A DNA stretch of 59,981 nt from Alphaproteobacteria bacterium (GTDB taxonomy: Bacteria; Pseudomonadota; Alphaproteobacteria; Rhizobiales; Aestuariivirgaceae): positions 1-59,981 of the forward strand of contig JAGWTZ010000016.1 of the NCBI GenBank assembly GCA_028868695.1, in the 5' to 3' direction. Every line of letters begins with the position of its first letter. The stretch's first letter is position 1. The translations under genes were made by a program, and so were the position numbers. A model generated the notes under the pieces. That model made no database searches. It had not been told where the DNA came from and saw nothing but the letters and a program-made list of their open reading frames with translations. This document shows, piece by piece, positions 1 through 10,851 of the stretch.

Positions 1-1
1 G

Positions 2-571
2 GGCCATGTGAACACGCCCTGCAATGTGGAAGAGGAGCTTGGCATCACTTTCCGCGAGCTGATTGAAAAACACGCTGGCGGCATTCGCGGCGGCTGGGAC
101 AATCTGCTGGCGGTGATCCCCGGCGGCTCATCGGTTCGCATGGTGCCGGCCGCCCAGATCATCGACACGCCGATGGATTTTGATTCCCTCGGCAAGCTGC
201 GTTCGGGCCTCGGCACGGCGGCTGTGATCGTGATGGACAAATCCACCGATCTCATCAAGGCCATTGCCCGCCTTTCGAAGTTCTACATGCATGAGTCCTG
301 CGGCCAGTGCACGCCTTGCCGCGAAGGCACCGGCTGGATGTGGCGCGTGATGAGCCGCATGGTCGAAGGCCGCGCCGAAAAGCGCGAGATCGACATGCTG
401 CTGGACGTGACCAAGCAGATCGAAGGCCACACCATTTGCGCGCTTGGTGACGCCGCCGCCTGGCCCATTCAGGGCCTGATCACGCACTTCCGCCCGGTGA
501 TCGAAGAGCGCATTGATCAATACACCTACCGTTCCACCAAGGATGGCGCCGTGCGCCATGCTGCTGAGTAA
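2..571 (+). CDS. nuoF: NADH-quinone oxidoreductase subunit F, 3' part only
   Basis: C-terminal part of the flavoprotein subunit of complex I, which binds FMN and NADH and passes electrons to the iron-sulfur chain; the 5' end lies outside the window. The reading frame is open from base 2. About 100 residues in, the motif [12 protein letters not shown] supplies three cysteines, and a fourth sits in HTICALGD about 40 residues later: together they are the ligands of the 4Fe-4S cluster N3 typical of NuoF. The frame ends in TAA at 569-571. It is followed by two small genes and then nuoG, so it belongs to the same operon. The N-terminal FMN and NADH sites cannot be seen. Confidence 0.95.
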   Translation, partial: GHVNTPCNVEEELGITFRELIEKHAGGIRGGWDNLLAVIPGGSSVRMVPAAQIIDTPMDFDSLGKLRSGLGTAAVIVMDKSTDLIKAIARLSKFYMHESCGQCTPCREGTGWMWRVMSRMVEGRAEKREIDMLLDVTKQIEGHTICALGDAAAWPIQGLITHFRPVIEERIDQYTYRSTKDGAVRHAAE

Positions 572-583
572 AGGAGAAATGTG

Positions 584-859
584 ATGAATGAACATTCTGA
601 ACTGCCCTTTATGAACACCAAGGACATGCAGAACCTGCCGCCCTTCATGATGTTTGCCATGTGGCCCTGGCTGATGGCTTCCACCATGATGGCCCAGACC
701 ATGAGCTTCTGGACCATGGCGGCCCGCGGCGGCCTGGGCAAAAGCTGGCCGCTGGGCGACAGCTTTGACCACATCAATGACGCGCCTGCCGAGGATTTGA
801 TGGAGCACGAACACGTGGCCCCGGAAAAATTCACCGCCAAGGCCAAGGACAAGCACTGA
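584..859 (+). CDS. Small hydrophobic protein inside the nuo operon, unknown function
   Basis: A 91-residue protein between nuoF and nuoG. An AAGGAGAAA ribosome-binding site at 570-578 precedes adjacent GTG (581) and ATG (584) codons; ATG is preferred. The middle (about residues 20-45) is rich in Met, Trp, Phe and Ala (PPFMMFAMWPW, then several MM pairs) and could form one or two short membrane segments. The C-terminal third is charged. I do not recognise a characterised family. Its place between core subunits and its good ribosome-binding site suggest co-expression with complex I, as an accessory or assembly factor, but that is inference from position alone. Confidence 0.7.
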   Translation: MNEHSELPFMNTKDMQNLPPFMMFAMWPWLMASTMMAQTMSFWTMAARGGLGKSWPLGDSFDHINDAPAEDLMEHEHVAPEKFTAKAKDKH

Positions 860-877
860 GATTGTGAGGGCTTGAAG

Positions 878-1087
878 ATGGCTGAAGAACCGCAAAACAT
901 CATTCTTGAATATCTCCGGCGCTTTGACCGCCGGCTGGAGAACATGGAAGCTGATCTGCGTGAAATCAAAAGCCGCATGTCAAATGTTGAAGAAGCGGTG
1001 GTTCGCCAGAACCGCCGCCTGGACCGGATGGATGAGCGCATCGAGCGGATCGAGAAACGTCTCGATCTTGCCGAAGCGCATCACTAG
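878..1087 (+). CDS. Small coiled-coil protein inside the nuo operon
   Basis: A 69-residue, almost entirely helical protein made of heptad-like repeats of charged and hydrophobic residues (for example RRLENMEADLREIKSRM, then RRLDRMDERIERIEKRL), which predicts a parallel coiled coil. The ATG at 878 follows GAGGG at 866-870 at good spacing; a TTG two codons upstream is a weaker choice. It lies 18 bases after the preceding small gene and 9 bases before nuoG. Similar short coiled-coil proteins are scattered through alphaproteobacterial genomes without an assigned role. There is no link to electron transfer in its sequence, so it may be a passenger in the operon. Confidence 0.7.
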   Translation: MAEEPQNIILEYLRRFDRRLENMEADLREIKSRMSNVEEAVVRQNRRLDRMDERIERIEKRLDLAEAHH

Positions 1088-1096
1088 GAAACTGAA

Positions 1097-3163
1097 ATGC
1101 CAAAGATCAAGATAGACGGGCAGGAACTGGAAGTTGAGAACGGCATCACGCTGTTGCAGGCCTGTGAATTGGCCGGCAAGGAAGTGCCGCGCTTCTGCTA
1201 TCACGAGCGCCTGTCCGTGGCGGGCAACTGCCGCATGTGCCTTGTGGAAGTGAAGGGCGGCCCGCCCAAGCCGCAAGCCTCTTGCGCCCTGTCTGTCAAC
1301 GATCTGCGCCCCGGCCCCAATGGCGAGCCGCCGGAAGTGTTCACCAACACGCCGATGGTGAAGAAGGCCCGTGAGGGCGTGATGGAATTCCTGCTCATCA
1401 ACCACCCGCTGGATTGCCCGATCTGCGACCAGGGCGGCGAGTGCGACTTGCAGGACCAGGCCATGGCCTACGGCATCGATTCCAGCCGCTACACCGAAAA
1501 CAAGCGCGCCGTGGAAGACAAGAACCTCGGGCCGCTGGTGAAAACCGAGATGACGCGCTGCATCCAGTGCACGCGCTGTGTGCGCTTCACCACCGAAGTG
1601 GCGGGTGTCAACGAGATGGGCGCCACCGGCCGTGGCGAGGACATGGAAATCACCACCTATCTCGGCAAGGCCATTTCCTCCGAGCTGCAGGGCAATGTGA
1701 TTGACCTGTGCCCGGTGGGCGCGCTCACCTCCAAGCCCTATGAATTCAAGGCGCGGCCCTGGGAACTGCGCAAGACCGAAACCATCGACGTGATGGATGC
1801 GCTTGGCTCCAACATCCGCGTGGATGCGCGTGGCCGCGAAGTGCTGCGCATCCTGCCGCGCACCCATGAAGACATCAACGAGGAATGGATTTCCGACAAG
1901 GCCCGCTTTGTCTGGGATGGCCTGCGCACCCAGCGCCTTGACCAGCCCTATGTGCGTGATCTCGGCAAGCTGCGCCCCGCCTCCTGGGATGAGGCGCTCA
2001 CCCGCGCCGCCGCCAAGCTGAAGGCGGCCGGCAAGTCCCGCGTGGGTATTCTGCTGGGCGATCTTGTCGCCGCAGAAGAAGCCTTCGCGCTGAAGGAACT
2101 GGCCCTCAAGATGGGCATCGCCAATATTGACTGCCGCCAGGATGGCACGCCGCTGGGCGAGCATGGCGGCCGCGCTGGCTACATCTTCAATTCCGGCATC
2201 GCCGGCATTGATGATGCTGATGCCATCATGCTCATCGGCTGCAACCCGCGCCTGGAAGCCCCGGTGCTGAATGCCCGCATCAGGAAGCGCCTGAACAAGG
2301 GCGGCTGCATCATCGGCGTGATCGGCGACCAGGCCGACCTCACCTACAAATACCATTACATGGGCGCAGGCCCGGACAGCCTGAACGAGCTGGCGGCCCA
2401 CCCCGCCGCCAAGGCGCAAAAGCCGTTGTTCATTATTGGCCAGGGCTTGCTTGCCCGCCCGGATGGCGCCGCCGCGCTGGCCAAGTGCTACGAAGCTGCC
2501 AAGAACATCGGCGTGATCAAGGATGGCTGGAACGGCTTCAACATTCTCCACACCGCCGCTGGCCGCGTGGGCGCGCTTGATGTCTGCGCCCTGCCGGGCG
2601 AGGGCGGCAAGTCCACCCGCGAAATGCTGAAGGGCGAGCTTGATGTGGCGCTTCTGGCTGGCGCCGACGAGATCGACATGGCCAAGCTGGGCAAGGCCTT
2701 CGTGATCTATATCGGGAGCCATGGCGACGCTGGCGCCGCCCGCGCCGATGTGATCCTGCCGGGTGCAGCTTACACTGAAAAGGCCGCCACCTATGTCAAC
2801 ACCGAAGGCCGCCCGCAGATGACCGGCCGCGCCGCTTTCCCGCCGGGAGATGCGCGCGAGGATTGGGCCATCATCGTGAGCCTCGCCAAGGTCGCCGGCG
2901 CTGATCTTGGCTTTGCCAGCATCACAGCTCTGCGCGCCGCCATGTACAAGATCGCCCCGCAGCTGGCCGCCCTTGGCCAGCGCGCGCCCGCCGATGCCGC
3001 CGCTTTGGCGGAACTGGCGCAAGGGGCAGGGGCCATGGGCAAGGATGCCTTCACCTCGCCGATCAAGGACTATTACCTCACCAACCCGGTTGCCCGCGCC
3101 TCGCGCATCATGGCCGATTGCTCGGCCCTGAAGAACGGGCAGGCCCTGCAGGCCGCGGAGTAA
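1097..3163 (+). CDS. nuoG: NADH-quinone oxidoreductase subunit G
   Basis: Large iron-sulfur subunit of complex I (688 aa, normal for the alphaproteobacterial/mitochondrial form) in the peripheral arm. It carries electrons from NuoF/NuoE clusters toward NuoI. Visible cluster ligands: Cys34, Cys45, Cys48 and Cys63 for the 2Fe-2S cluster N1b; His103, Cys107, Cys110 and Cys116 ([14 protein letters not shown]) for N5; Cys155, Cys158 and Cys161 (TRCIQCTRC) plus a later Cys in [10 protein letters not shown] for N4. The rest is the molybdopterin-oxidoreductase-like domain, which has lost cofactor function in complex I. The TAA stop touches the nuoH start, so the genes are translationally close. Confidence 0.97.
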   Translation: MPKIKIDGQELEVENGITLLQACELAGKEVPRFCYHERLSVAGNCRMCLVEVKGGPPKPQASCALSVNDLRPGPNGEPPEVFTNTPMVKKAREGVMEFLLINHPLDCPICDQGGECDLQDQAMAYGIDSSRYTENKRAVEDKNLGPLVKTEMTRCIQCTRCVRFTTEVAGVNEMGATGRGEDMEITTYLGKAISSELQGNVIDLCPVGALTSKPYEFKARPWELRKTETIDVMDALGSNIRVDARGREVLRILPRTHEDINEEWISDKARFVWDGLRTQRLDQPYVRDLGKLRPASWDEALTRAAAKLKAAGKSRVGILLGDLVAAEEAFALKELALKMGIANIDCRQDGTPLGEHGGRAGYIFNSGIAGIDDADAIMLIGCNPRLEAPVLNARIRKRLNKGGCIIGVIGDQADLTYKYHYMGAGPDSLNELAAHPAAKAQKPLFIIGQGLLARPDGAAALAKCYEAAKNIGVIKDGWNGFNILHTAAGRVGALDVCALPGEGGKSTREMLKGELDVALLAGADEIDMAKLGKAFVIYIGSHGDAGAARADVILPGAAYTEKAATYVNTEGRPQMTGRAAFPPGDAREDWAIIVSLAKVAGADLGFASITALRAAMYKIAPQLAALGQRAPADAAALAELAQGAGAMGKDAFTSPIKDYYLTNPVARASRIMADCSALKNGQALQAAE

Positions 3164-4186
3164 ATGATGACCAACCTTTCTCCGCTGCTGCAGATTTTGG
3201 TTTACGTGGCCATAAGCCTCGCCTTCGTGGTGGCTGTGCTGGTCTCCACTGCCGTGCTGATTTACGGCGAGCGCAAAATCTGGGCGGCCGTGCACATGCG
3301 CCGCGGCCCCAATGTGGTGGGCCCCTGGGGCGTGCTGCAGCCTTTCGCTGACCTGCTGAAATTCCTGCTGAAGGAGCCGGTGATTCCCGATGGCGCCAAC
3401 AAGGGCGTTTTCGTGCTGGCGCCCTTTGTCTCGGCCTTCATGGCGCTGGCCGCCTGGGCTGTCATCCCGGTCAACAACAACTGGGTGGTTGGCAACATCA
3501 ATGTCGGCATCCTCTATCTCTTCGCGGTGTCCTCGCTGGGTGTTTACGGCGTGATCATGGCCGGCTGGGCCTCCAACTCGAAATATCCCTTCCTGTCGGC
3601 CCTGCGCGCCGCGGCGCAAATGGTGTCTTATGAAGTGTCGATCGGCTTCGTGCTGGTCACCGTCATGCTCTGTGCCGGCTCTTTGAACATCTCTGATATC
3701 GTGCGCGCCCAGGATGGCCGCTACGGCATGTTCTCCTGGTATTGGCTGCCGCTGCTGCCGATGATGGTGGTGTTCTTCATCTCGGCGCTGGCGGAAACCA
3801 ACCGCCCGCCCTTCGACATCGTCGAGGCGGAATCCGAACTCGTCGCCGGCTACACGGTGGAATATTCCTCCTCCATGTTCATGCTGCAGTTCCTCACCGA
3901 GCTGGTGGCCGTGCTCACCATGTCGGCGATGACGGCCACCTTGTTCCTCGGCGGCTGGCTGCCGCCCTTTGATGTGGCGCCCTTCACCTGGGTTCCGGGA
4001 GTGGTGTGGTTCCTCATCAAGTCCTGGGGCGTGGTGTTCCTGTTCTCGATGACCAAGGCCATCGTGCCGCGCTACCGCTATGACCAGCTGATGCGTCTGG
4101 GCTGGAAGGTGTTCCTGCCGATTTCGCTGTTCTGGGTGGCGCTCACCGCCGGTGTGCTGGTCACCATGGGGTGGCTGCCGAAATGA
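3164..4186 (+). CDS. nuoH: NADH-quinone oxidoreductase subunit H
   Basis: Membrane subunit H of complex I (340 aa), which joins the peripheral and membrane arms and forms part of the quinone chamber. Hydrophobic segments run through the whole protein, and the conserved loops are present: [15 protein letters not shown] near residue 35, [16 protein letters not shown] near residue 55, and [20 protein letters not shown] near residue 210, whose acidic residues belong to the proton/quinone path. It starts directly after the nuoG stop and its own TGA overlaps the next start in an ATGA arrangement. Confidence 0.97.
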   Translation: MMTNLSPLLQILVYVAISLAFVVAVLVSTAVLIYGERKIWAAVHMRRGPNVVGPWGVLQPFADLLKFLLKEPVIPDGANKGVFVLAPFVSAFMALAAWAVIPVNNNWVVGNINVGILYLFAVSSLGVYGVIMAGWASNSKYPFLSALRAAAQMVSYEVSIGFVLVTVMLCAGSLNISDIVRAQDGRYGMFSWYWLPLLPMMVVFFISALAETNRPPFDIVEAESELVAGYTVEYSSSMFMLQFLTELVAVLTMSAMTATLFLGGWLPPFDVAPFTWVPGVVWFLIKSWGVVFLFSMTKAIVPRYRYDQLMRLGWKVFLPISLFWVALTAGVLVTMGWLPK

Positions 4187-4389
4187 GCACCCTTTCCCCC
4201 GCATGGATCGGCGCCGCTGTCGGCCTGGCTTTCGCCATTGTCGACAACCTGCTGATCCATTTCATGCTCAGGGAGGCGCACCAGAAGGGTGAGCCTGCCA
4301 ATGAGCCGCTGCTGCGGGGCGTGGGCGGCGCAACCGTGTTCTTTTTCCCTCTGGTCGGCTATCTCGTCGGCCCAATGGTGGTGAACTGA
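4183..4389 (+). CDS. Small membrane protein between nuoH and nuoI
   Basis: A 68-residue protein whose ATG overlaps the nuoH stop (ATGA at 4183-4186), a sign of translational coupling. It has a hydrophobic segment near residues 6-24 ([20 protein letters not shown]) and a second near 47-65 ([16 protein letters not shown]), joined by a charged loop, so two membrane helices are likely. It is not one of the 14 core subunits, and I do not recognise it as a characterised protein. The coupling argues that it is made in step with NuoH, perhaps as a supernumerary or assembly subunit; that role is inference. Confidence 0.75.
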   Translation: MSTLSPAWIGAAVGLAFAIVDNLLIHFMLREAHQKGEPANEPLLRGVGGATVFFFPLVGYLVGPMVVN

Positions 4390-4390
4390 T

Positions 4391-4885
4391 ATGTCCCTTT
4401 CTCTCTCAGGCGCTGGCCGCCAGCTTTTCCTGAAGGAATTCGTGCAGGCCTTCGTTCTGGCCATGCGCTATTTCTTCGCGCCAAAAGTCACGCTGAATTA
4501 TCCGCATGAAAAAGGCATCCTTTCGCCCCGCTTCCGCGGCGAGCATGCGCTGCGCCGTTATCCCAATGGCGAGGAACGCTGCATTGCCTGCAAGCTGTGC
4601 GAGGCGATCTGCCCGGCCCAGGCCATCACCATTGAGGCCGGCCCGCGCCGCAACGACGGCACGCGCCGCACCACCCGCTACGACATCGACATGACCAAGT
4701 GCATCTATTGCGGCTTCTGCCAGGAGGCTTGCCCGGTGGATGCCATTGTCGAAGGCCCGAACTTTGAATTCGCCACCGAAACCCGCGAAGAGCTGATGTT
4801 CAACAAGGACAAGCTGCTCGACAACGGCGACCGGTGGGAGCGCGAGATTGCGCGCAACCTGGCGCTTGATGCGCCTTACCGCTGA
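4391..4885 (+). CDS. nuoI: NADH-quinone oxidoreductase subunit I
   Basis: Ferredoxin-like subunit (164 aa) that holds the two 4Fe-4S clusters N6a and N6b and hands electrons to N2 next to the quinone site. Two classic motifs are present: [12 protein letters not shown] (Cys64, 67, 70, 74) and [12 protein letters not shown] (Cys104, 107, 110, 114). An amphipathic N-terminal helix precedes them, as in the family. It begins one base after the preceding small gene ends. Confidence 0.97.
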   Translation: MSLSLSGAGRQLFLKEFVQAFVLAMRYFFAPKVTLNYPHEKGILSPRFRGEHALRRYPNGEERCIACKLCEAICPAQAITIEAGPRRNDGTRRTTRYDIDMTKCIYCGFCQEACPVDAIVEGPNFEFATETREELMFNKDKLLDNGDRWEREIARNLALDAPYR

Positions 4886-4889
4886 GGGG

Positions 4890-5498
4890 ATGATGGCAAC
4901 AGTTTTCTTCTTTTATCTCTTCTCGCTGGTGGCCATCGCTTCGGCCATTCTGGTGATCACCGCAAGGAACCCGGTTCATTCCGTGCTGTTCCTCATCCTG
5001 TGCTTCTTCAACGCGGCGGGCCTGTTCATTTTGATGGGCGCCGAGTTCCTCGCCATGATCCTCGTTGTGGTTTACGTGGGCGCTGTGGCGGTGCTGTTCC
5101 TCTTCGTCGTCATGATGCTGGACGTGGACTTCACCGAACTGCGCTCCGGCATGCTGAACTACCTGCCGGTGGGCGGCGTCATCGGCCTCATCCTGCTAGT
5201 GGAAATGGCGGCCCTGTTCGGCACCTGGGTTGTGCCGCAGGACCTGATCGCCCACACCGCGGCCCCCGTGGCCTCAACCGCGCAGAACACCCGCGCGCTG
5301 GGTGAAATCCTCTACACCAAATATGTCTTCTTCTTCCAAACGGCAGGCCTCATCCTGCTGGTGGCCATGATCGGCGCCATTGTGCTGACGTTGCGCCACC
5401 GCACCGGCATCAAGCGCCAGGTGATCGCCGACCAGGTGGCGCGTTCGCCCGCCACCGCCGTCGAAATCAAGAAGGTTCAACCGGGGCAGGGCATCTGA
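4890..5498 (+). CDS. nuoJ: NADH-quinone oxidoreductase subunit J
   Basis: Membrane subunit J (202 aa from the chosen start) with five hydrophobic segments and the family stretch [27 protein letters not shown] around residues 50-76, which forms the pi-bulge helix of ND6/NuoJ. The tandem ATG codons at 4890 and 4893 follow GAGGGG. Its TGA overlaps the nuoK ATG by one base (TGATG). A longer upstream extension in frame overlaps the nuoI end and is not needed. Confidence 0.95.
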   Translation: MMATVFFFYLFSLVAIASAILVITARNPVHSVLFLILCFFNAAGLFILMGAEFLAMILVVVYVGAVAVLFLFVVMMLDVDFTELRSGMLNYLPVGGVIGLILLVEMAALFGTWVVPQDLIAHTAAPVASTAQNTRALGEILYTKYVFFFQTAGLILLVAMIGAIVLTLRHRTGIKRQVIADQVARSPATAVEIKKVQPGQGI

Positions 5499-5803
5499 TG
5501 ATTGGTCTCTCGCATTACCTCACCGTGGCCGCCGTGCTGTTCACGATTGGCATTTTCGGCATCTTCCTCAACCGCAAGAACGTCATCATCATCATGATGT
5601 CGATCGAGCTCATGCTGCTGGCGGTGAACATCAACCTTGTGGCCTTCTCCACCACGCTGCAGGATCTGGCCGGCCAGGTTTTCGCGCTGCTGGTGCTCAC
5701 CGTGGCAGCCGGCGAAGCGGCCATCGGCCTCGCCATTCTGGTGACTTATTACCGCAACCGCGGCTCCATCGCGGTTGAAGACATTAACATGATGAAGGGC
5801 TGA
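5498..5803 (+). CDS. nuoK: NADH-quinone oxidoreductase subunit K
   Basis: Small membrane subunit (101 aa, family length) with three transmembrane helices. The conserved glutamates of the ND4L/NuoK proton path are visible in [10 protein letters not shown] (about residue 36) and [11 protein letters not shown] (about residue 72). Start and stop each overlap the neighbouring subunit by one base, which is typical of this tightly packed operon. Confidence 0.97.
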   Translation: MIGLSHYLTVAAVLFTIGIFGIFLNRKNVIIIMMSIELMLLAVNINLVAFSTTLQDLAGQVFALLVLTVAAGEAAIGLAILVTYYRNRGSIAVEDINMMKG

Positions 5804-7872
5804 TGATGGTTCAGGCAATTGTATTTCTGCCGCTGCTGGGCGCCCTGATTGCCGGGCTGTTCGGCACCAAGGCCTTCCGCCAGCTGGGCAGCGATGCCCT
5901 GGTCTATGCCGATCATGCCCATGGTCATGATGACCATGCGCATGACAGCCACGGCCATGACGGCCACGGCCACGGCGATCATCATGGTTATGACGGCTCA
6001 CCCTGGCCGATGTATCTGACCACTGGCCTGCTGCTGGTGGGCGCGGTGCTCAGCTGGGTGATCTTCTGGGGCTTCCTGCATGAAGGCCATGACGTGGAAA
6101 TCAGCCTGCTGCCCTGGATCAATTCCGGCGCGTTGCAAGCGTCCTGGTCCATCCGCCTGGATGCGCTCACGGCGGTCATGCTCGTGGTGGTCAACACCGT
6201 CTCCGCCCTCGTGCATGTCTATTCGCTGGGCTACATGAGCCACGACGAGCATCAGCCGCGCTTCTTTGCCTATCTCTCGCTCTTCACCTTCGCCATGCTA
6301 ATGCTGGTGACGGCCAACAACCTGATCCAGATGTTCTTCGGCTGGGAAGGCGTGGGCCTCGCGTCCTATCTGCTCATCGGCTTCTGGTACAAGCGCGAAA
6401 GCGCCAACGCCGCCGCCATCAAGGCCTTCGTGGTCAACCGCGTGGGTGACTTCGGCTTTGCGCTGGGCATCTTCGGCGTGTTCATGACCTATGGCTCGGT
6501 TGAATTCCCGGTGATCTTCCAGCACGCGCCGGATGCGGTTGGCAAATCCATCCACTTCCTGTCATGGAATTTCGATACGCTCACCACGCTGTGCCTGCTG
6601 TTGTTCATGGGCGCCATGGGCAAGTCCGCCCAGTTCCTGCTGCACACCTGGCTGCCGGACGCCATGGAAGGCCCCACGCCCGTGTCGGCCTTGATCCACG
6701 CCGCCACCATGGTGACGGCTGGTGTGTTCCTTGTCGCGCGCCTGTCGCCGCTGTTCGAGCTGGCCCCCACGGCGCGTGAGTTCGTCACCATCGTCGGCGC
6801 CATCACCGCCTTCTTTGCCGCCACGGTGGGCCTGGTGCAGAACGACATCAAGCGCGTGATCGCCTATTCCACCTGTTCGCAGCTGGGCTACATGTTCGTG
6901 GCCATGGGTGTTGGTGCCTATGGCGTGGGCATTTTCCATCTCTTTACCCATGCCTTCTTCAAGGCGCTGCTGTTCCTCGGCGCTGGCTCTGTCATCCACG
7001 CCATGTCGGGTGAGCAGGACATGCGCAAGATGGGTGGCCTTGCCCCGCACATCCGCCTCACCTGGGCGATGATGCTGGTCGGCACCTTCGCGCTCACTGG
7101 CGTGGGCATCCCCGGTGTGGGCGGCTTTGCCGGCTTCCACTCCAAGGATGCCATCATCGAAGCCTCTTATGCCGCGGGCACGGCGCAAGGCCTGTTTGCC
7201 TTCACGCTGCTGGTGATCGCCGCTTTCTGCACATCGTTCTATTCCTGGCGCCTTGCCTTCATGACCTTCAATGGCCCGACCCGCGCCAGCAAGGACGTGA
7301 TCGACCACGCCCATGAAAGCCCGCCGGTCATGCTGGTGCCGCTTTATGTGCTGGCGCTTGGCGCGGTGATCGCGGGCTTCGTGTTCCAGGGTTGGTTCAT
7401 GGGCGAAGGCCAGGCCGAGTTCTGGGGCGCTGCCTTGTTCCGCGCCCAGGACAACCACGTCCTGCAAGCCATGGAAGAAGTGCCGGTCCTGGTGAAATGG
7501 GCCGCCACCATCGCCATGCTGCTGGGCCTGGCGCTGGCCTGGCTGTTCTACATCCGCAAGCCGGAGCTGCCCAAGGCCGTGGCCGAAACCAACTGGCCCG
7601 CCTATCAGTTCCTGCTCAACAAGTGGTACTTCGACGAGATCTATGATTTCATCTTCGTGCGCCCCGCATTGTGGCTGGGCCGCCTGTTTTGGAAGGGTGG
7701 CGATGGCCGCATCATTGACGGCCTTGGCCCCGATGGCGCCGCAACCGTGGTGAGCGATGTCACCGCCCAGGTGGTGCGCCTGCAGACGGGCTATCTCTAC
7801 CACTACGCCTTCGCCATGCTGATCGGCGTTGCAGCACTTGTTTCATGGTTCTCATTTGGGGGCGTACACTGA
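5803..7872 (+). CDS. nuoL: NADH-quinone oxidoreductase subunit L with a His-rich insert
   Basis: Antiporter-like proton-pumping subunit (689 aa) at the far end of the membrane arm. The core is standard: [19 protein letters not shown] with the conserved glutamate, [24 protein letters not shown] with the broken helix, and a C-terminal extension corresponding to the lateral helix. The odd feature is between the first and second hydrophobic segments: residues about 37-64 (bases 5911-5994) are an Asp/Gly/His repeat with 11 histidines (units such as HGHD and HDSHGHD). I know of no such insert in the well-studied NuoL proteins; it resembles metal-binding linkers. The reading frame is intact and native in base composition. 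Confidence 0.96.
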   Translation: MMVQAIVFLPLLGALIAGLFGTKAFRQLGSDALVYADHAHGHDDHAHDSHGHDGHGHGDHHGYDGSPWPMYLTTGLLLVGAVLSWVIFWGFLHEGHDVEISLLPWINSGALQASWSIRLDALTAVMLVVVNTVSALVHVYSLGYMSHDEHQPRFFAYLSLFTFAMLMLVTANNLIQMFFGWEGVGLASYLLIGFWYKRESANAAAIKAFVVNRVGDFGFALGIFGVFMTYGSVEFPVIFQHAPDAVGKSIHFLSWNFDTLTTLCLLLFMGAMGKSAQFLLHTWLPDAMEGPTPVSALIHAATMVTAGVFLVARLSPLFELAPTAREFVTIVGAITAFFAATVGLVQNDIKRVIAYSTCSQLGYMFVAMGVGAYGVGIFHLFTHAFFKALLFLGAGSVIHAMSGEQDMRKMGGLAPHIRLTWAMMLVGTFALTGVGIPGVGGFAGFHSKDAIIEASYAAGTAQGLFAFTLLVIAAFCTSFYSWRLAFMTFNGPTRASKDVIDHAHESPPVMLVPLYVLALGAVIAGFVFQGWFMGEGQAEFWGAALFRAQDNHVLQAMEEVPVLVKWAATIAMLLGLALAWLFYIRKPELPKAVAETNWPAYQFLLNKWYFDEIYDFIFVRPALWLGRLFWKGGDGRIIDGLGPDGAATVVSDVTAQVVRLQTGYLYHYAFAMLIGVAALVSWFSFGGVH

Positions 7873-9383
7873 TGAATTGGCCTCTCCTTTCCGTTGTCAC
7901 CTTCCTGCCGCTGGTCGGCGTGCTGTTCATCCTCTTCGCCCGCGGCGAGGATGAGGCGGCGGCGCGCTTTGCCCGCTATGCCGCGCTGTGGACGACGGTT
8001 GCCACCTTCCTTGTTTCGCTGCTGATCCTGCCGAACTTCAACGCACAGGCTCAGGGCTTCCAGCTTGTGGAATCGCACAGCTGGCTGGGCATTGCCGGCT
8101 ACAAGATGGGCCTTGATGGCATCTCCATGCCGTTTGTGATGCTCACCACCTTCCTGATGCCCATCTGCATCGGCGCCAGCTGGTTCGTGAAGTCGCGCGT
8201 GCGCGAATACATGATCGCATTCCTGGTGCTGGAAACGCTGATGATCGGCGTGTTCTGCGCGCTGGATATCGTGCTGTTCTATGTGTTCTTCGAAGCCGGC
8301 CTGATCCCCATGTTCCTGATCATCGGCGTCTGGGGCGGCCCGCGCCGCGTCTATGCCAGCTTCAAGTTCTTCCTCTACACGCTCCTCGGCTCGGTGCTGA
8401 TGCTCATCGCCATCATCGCCATGTATTGGCAATCGGGCACCACCGACATCGCCCTGCTGTTGACGCGCGATCCCGGCTTCCCCGCCCAGATGCAAACCTG
8501 GCTGTGGCTGGCCTTCTTTGCCTCATTCGCGGTGAAGATGCCGATGTGGCCGGTGCACACCTGGCTGCCGGACGCCCACGTTGAAGCGCCCACCGCAGGC
8601 TCGGTGATCCTTGCCGCCATTCTGCTGAAGATGGGTGGTTACGGCTTCCTGCGCTTCTCGCTGCCCATGTTCCCGGACGCCAGCCATTATTTCCAGCCGC
8701 TGGTTTACACGCTCTCGGTTGTCGCCATTGTTTACACCTCGCTCGTTGCACTTGTGCAGGAAGACATGAAGAAGCTGATTGCCTATTCATCTGTCGCCCA
8801 CATGGGCTTCGTCACCATGGGCATCTTCTCATTCACAAGGCAGGGCATTGATGGCGCCATCTTCCAGATGATCAGCCACGGCCTTGTTTCCGCCGCGCTG
8901 TTCCTCTCGGTGGGCGTGATCTATGACCGCATGCACACCCGCGAAATCGCGGCCTATGGCGGCCTCGTGAACCGCATGCCGCTTTATGCCTTCGTGTTCC
9001 TGTTCTTCACCATGGCCAATGTCGGCCTGCCGGGAACGTCGGGCTTCGTTGGCGAGTTCATGACGCTGCTGGGCACCTTCCAGAACAACACCTGGGTGGC
9101 CTTCTTCGCCACCACCGGCGTCATCCTCTCGGCCGGCTATGCCCTGTGGCTTTACCGCCGCGTGGCGCTGGGTGAGCTGGTGAAGGCCTCGCTGGCCCAT
9201 ATCCAGGACATGACGCCGCGCGAGCTGGCGATCATGGCGCCGCTGGTGCTGCTCACCGTGTTCTTCGGTGTCTATCCCGGCCTGATCCTCGATCTCTTCG
9301 GCCTTCCCGTTGAAGGCCTCTTGAAAACCCTGCACATCGCCTCGGCCAGCCTCGGTGATGTCATTACAGTCGCGATGCGGTGA
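7872..9383 (+). CDS. nuoM: NADH-quinone oxidoreductase subunit M
   Basis: Antiporter-like subunit M (503 aa). Its ATG overlaps the nuoL TGA by one base. Conserved elements include [17 protein letters not shown] with the key glutamate, the lysine-bearing helix [20 protein letters not shown], and [21 protein letters not shown]. Thirteen to fourteen hydrophobic segments are evident. It couples quinone reduction to proton pumping in the inner membrane. Confidence 0.97.
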   Translation: MNWPLLSVVTFLPLVGVLFILFARGEDEAAARFARYAALWTTVATFLVSLLILPNFNAQAQGFQLVESHSWLGIAGYKMGLDGISMPFVMLTTFLMPICIGASWFVKSRVREYMIAFLVLETLMIGVFCALDIVLFYVFFEAGLIPMFLIIGVWGGPRRVYASFKFFLYTLLGSVLMLIAIIAMYWQSGTTDIALLLTRDPGFPAQMQTWLWLAFFASFAVKMPMWPVHTWLPDAHVEAPTAGSVILAAILLKMGGYGFLRFSLPMFPDASHYFQPLVYTLSVVAIVYTSLVALVQEDMKKLIAYSSVAHMGFVTMGIFSFTRQGIDGAIFQMISHGLVSAALFLSVGVIYDRMHTREIAAYGGLVNRMPLYAFVFLFFTMANVGLPGTSGFVGEFMTLLGTFQNNTWVAFFATTGVILSAGYALWLYRRVALGELVKASLAHIQDMTPRELAIMAPLVLLTVFFGVYPGLILDLFGLPVEGLLKTLHIASASLGDVITVAMR

Positions 9384-9386
9384 TCC

Positions 9387-10829
9387 ATGAGCATTGTTCA
9401 CAACCTTGGCCTTGCCGCCATCTTCCCTGAAATCGCGCTGGCGCTTCTGGCCATGCTGCTGCTCATGGAAGGCGTGTTCTCAAAGCGCGTCACACCCGCC
9501 GCCATCCGCTGGGGCGCCATTGCCGCCATCGTGGCCGTGGGCCTCATGGTGGTGTGGAAATCCGGCACCGGCCTTTCGACTGCCTTTGCCGGCGCCTTCA
9601 TCGTTGATCCCTTCGCCCGCTTCATGAAGGTTCTGGCGCTGGCCGGTTCCGCCATCACCTTGGCCATGTCCGGCAAATACCTCGCCCGCACCAAGATGGA
9701 TTCGAATGAATATCCCGTGCTGGTGCTGCTGGCCACGCTGGGCATGATGCTGATGATCTCGGCGGGGGATTTGATCTCGCTCTATCTCGGCCTCGAATTG
9801 CAGTCCCTGGCCCTCTATGTCGTCGCCGCCATCAACCGCGACAGCGTGAAGGCCTCGGAAGCCGGCCTCAAATATTTCGTTCTGGGCTCGCTCTCCTCGG
9901 GTATGCTGCTCTATGGCGCTTCGCTGGTTTATGGCGTCACCGGCCACACCGGCTTTGCCACCATCGCTGATGCCATTGCCGGCCAGCCCACCTCGCTGGC
10001 GCTGGTGTTTGGCATTGTGTTCATCATGGCGGGCCTTGCCTTCAAGGTTTCGGCCGTGCCGTTCCACATGTGGACGCCGGATGTCTATGAAGGTGCGCCC
10101 ACGCCGGTCACAGCCTTCTTCGCCTCGGCGCCCAAGCTGGCGGCCATTGCGCTGTTTACCCGTGTGATGGTTGGCCCCTTCGCCCATGCCACGCAGGCCT
10201 GGCAGCAGATCGCCATCTTCATTTCCTTCGCCTCCATGGCGCTGGGCGCCTTTGCCGCCATCGGCCAAACCAACATCAAGCGCCTGCTGGCCTATTCCTC
10301 CATCGCCAACATGGGCTTCGCGCTGGTGGGCCTTGCCGCCGGAACGGTGGAAGGCGTGCAGGGCATGCTGGTCTACATGCTGATCTATCTGGTCACCACG
10401 CTGGGCACCTTTGCCTGCATTCTGGCCATGCGCCGCAAGGGCATCTATGTCGAGCAGATTTCCGATCTGGCCGGTCTCTCGCGCCGCGACAAGGGCCTGG
10501 CCTTCGTGCTGGCCATGATGATGTTCTCGCTGGCGGGCATTCCGCCGCTGGCCGGTTTCTTCGGCAAGCTGTTCGTGTTCATGGCCGCGGTGAAGGCCGG
10601 GCTCTATGCGCTCGCCATCCTCGGCGTGCTCGCCTCGGTGATTGGCGCCTACTACTATCTGCGCGTCATCAAGGTCATGTATTTCGATGAACCGGCCGAG
10701 GCCTTTGATGGCGCGGACATGGAACTGGCCATCGTCGCCTATGCCTCTTGCGCCTTCGTGATCGGCTTCATCGTGGTCGCCCAACCGCTGGTCGGCTGGG
10801 CCACGGGCGCGGCACAAAGCCTGTTCTGA
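9387..10829 (+). CDS. nuoN: NADH-quinone oxidoreductase subunit N
   Basis: Antiporter-like subunit N (480 aa), last structural gene of the nuo operon. Diagnostic stretches are [15 protein letters not shown] (conserved Glu), [21 protein letters not shown] (conserved Lys and Pro) and [18 protein letters not shown]. It starts three bases after nuoM. birA follows after only 22 bases, as often in Hyphomicrobiales, so transcription may read through. Confidence 0.97.
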   Translation: MSIVHNLGLAAIFPEIALALLAMLLLMEGVFSKRVTPAAIRWGAIAAIVAVGLMVVWKSGTGLSTAFAGAFIVDPFARFMKVLALAGSAITLAMSGKYLARTKMDSNEYPVLVLLATLGMMLMISAGDLISLYLGLELQSLALYVVAAINRDSVKASEAGLKYFVLGSLSSGMLLYGASLVYGVTGHTGFATIADAIAGQPTSLALVFGIVFIMAGLAFKVSAVPFHMWTPDVYEGAPTPVTAFFASAPKLAAIALFTRVMVGPFAHATQAWQQIAIFISFASMALGAFAAIGQTNIKRLLAYSSIANMGFALVGLAAGTVEGVQGMLVYMLIYLVTTLGTFACILAMRRKGIYVEQISDLAGLSRRDKGLAFVLAMMMFSLAGIPPLAGFFGKLFVFMAAVKAGLYALAILGVLASVIGAYYYLRVIKVMYFDEPAEAFDGADMELAIVAYASCAFVIGFIVVAQPLVGWATGAAQSLF

Positions 10830-10851
10830 TGCAATCACTGGCGGGCGGGAG

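Noticed and set aside
980-4204. A 1074-codon open frame on the minus strand
   Set aside because: It lies fully antisense to nuoG and nuoH, whose motifs are unmistakable. Its translation is rich in His, Gly, Arg and Ala without hydrophobic cores, the normal shadow of high-GC genes.
5911-5994. His-rich repeat considered as a microsatellite expansion or tag artefact
   Set aside because: The codons vary within the repeat (cat and cac, gac and gat, ggc and ggt), so it is not a simple DNA repeat; it was kept as a genuine protein insert.
6562-7803. A 413-codon open frame on the minus strand
   Set aside because: Antisense to nuoL; shadow composition, no motif.
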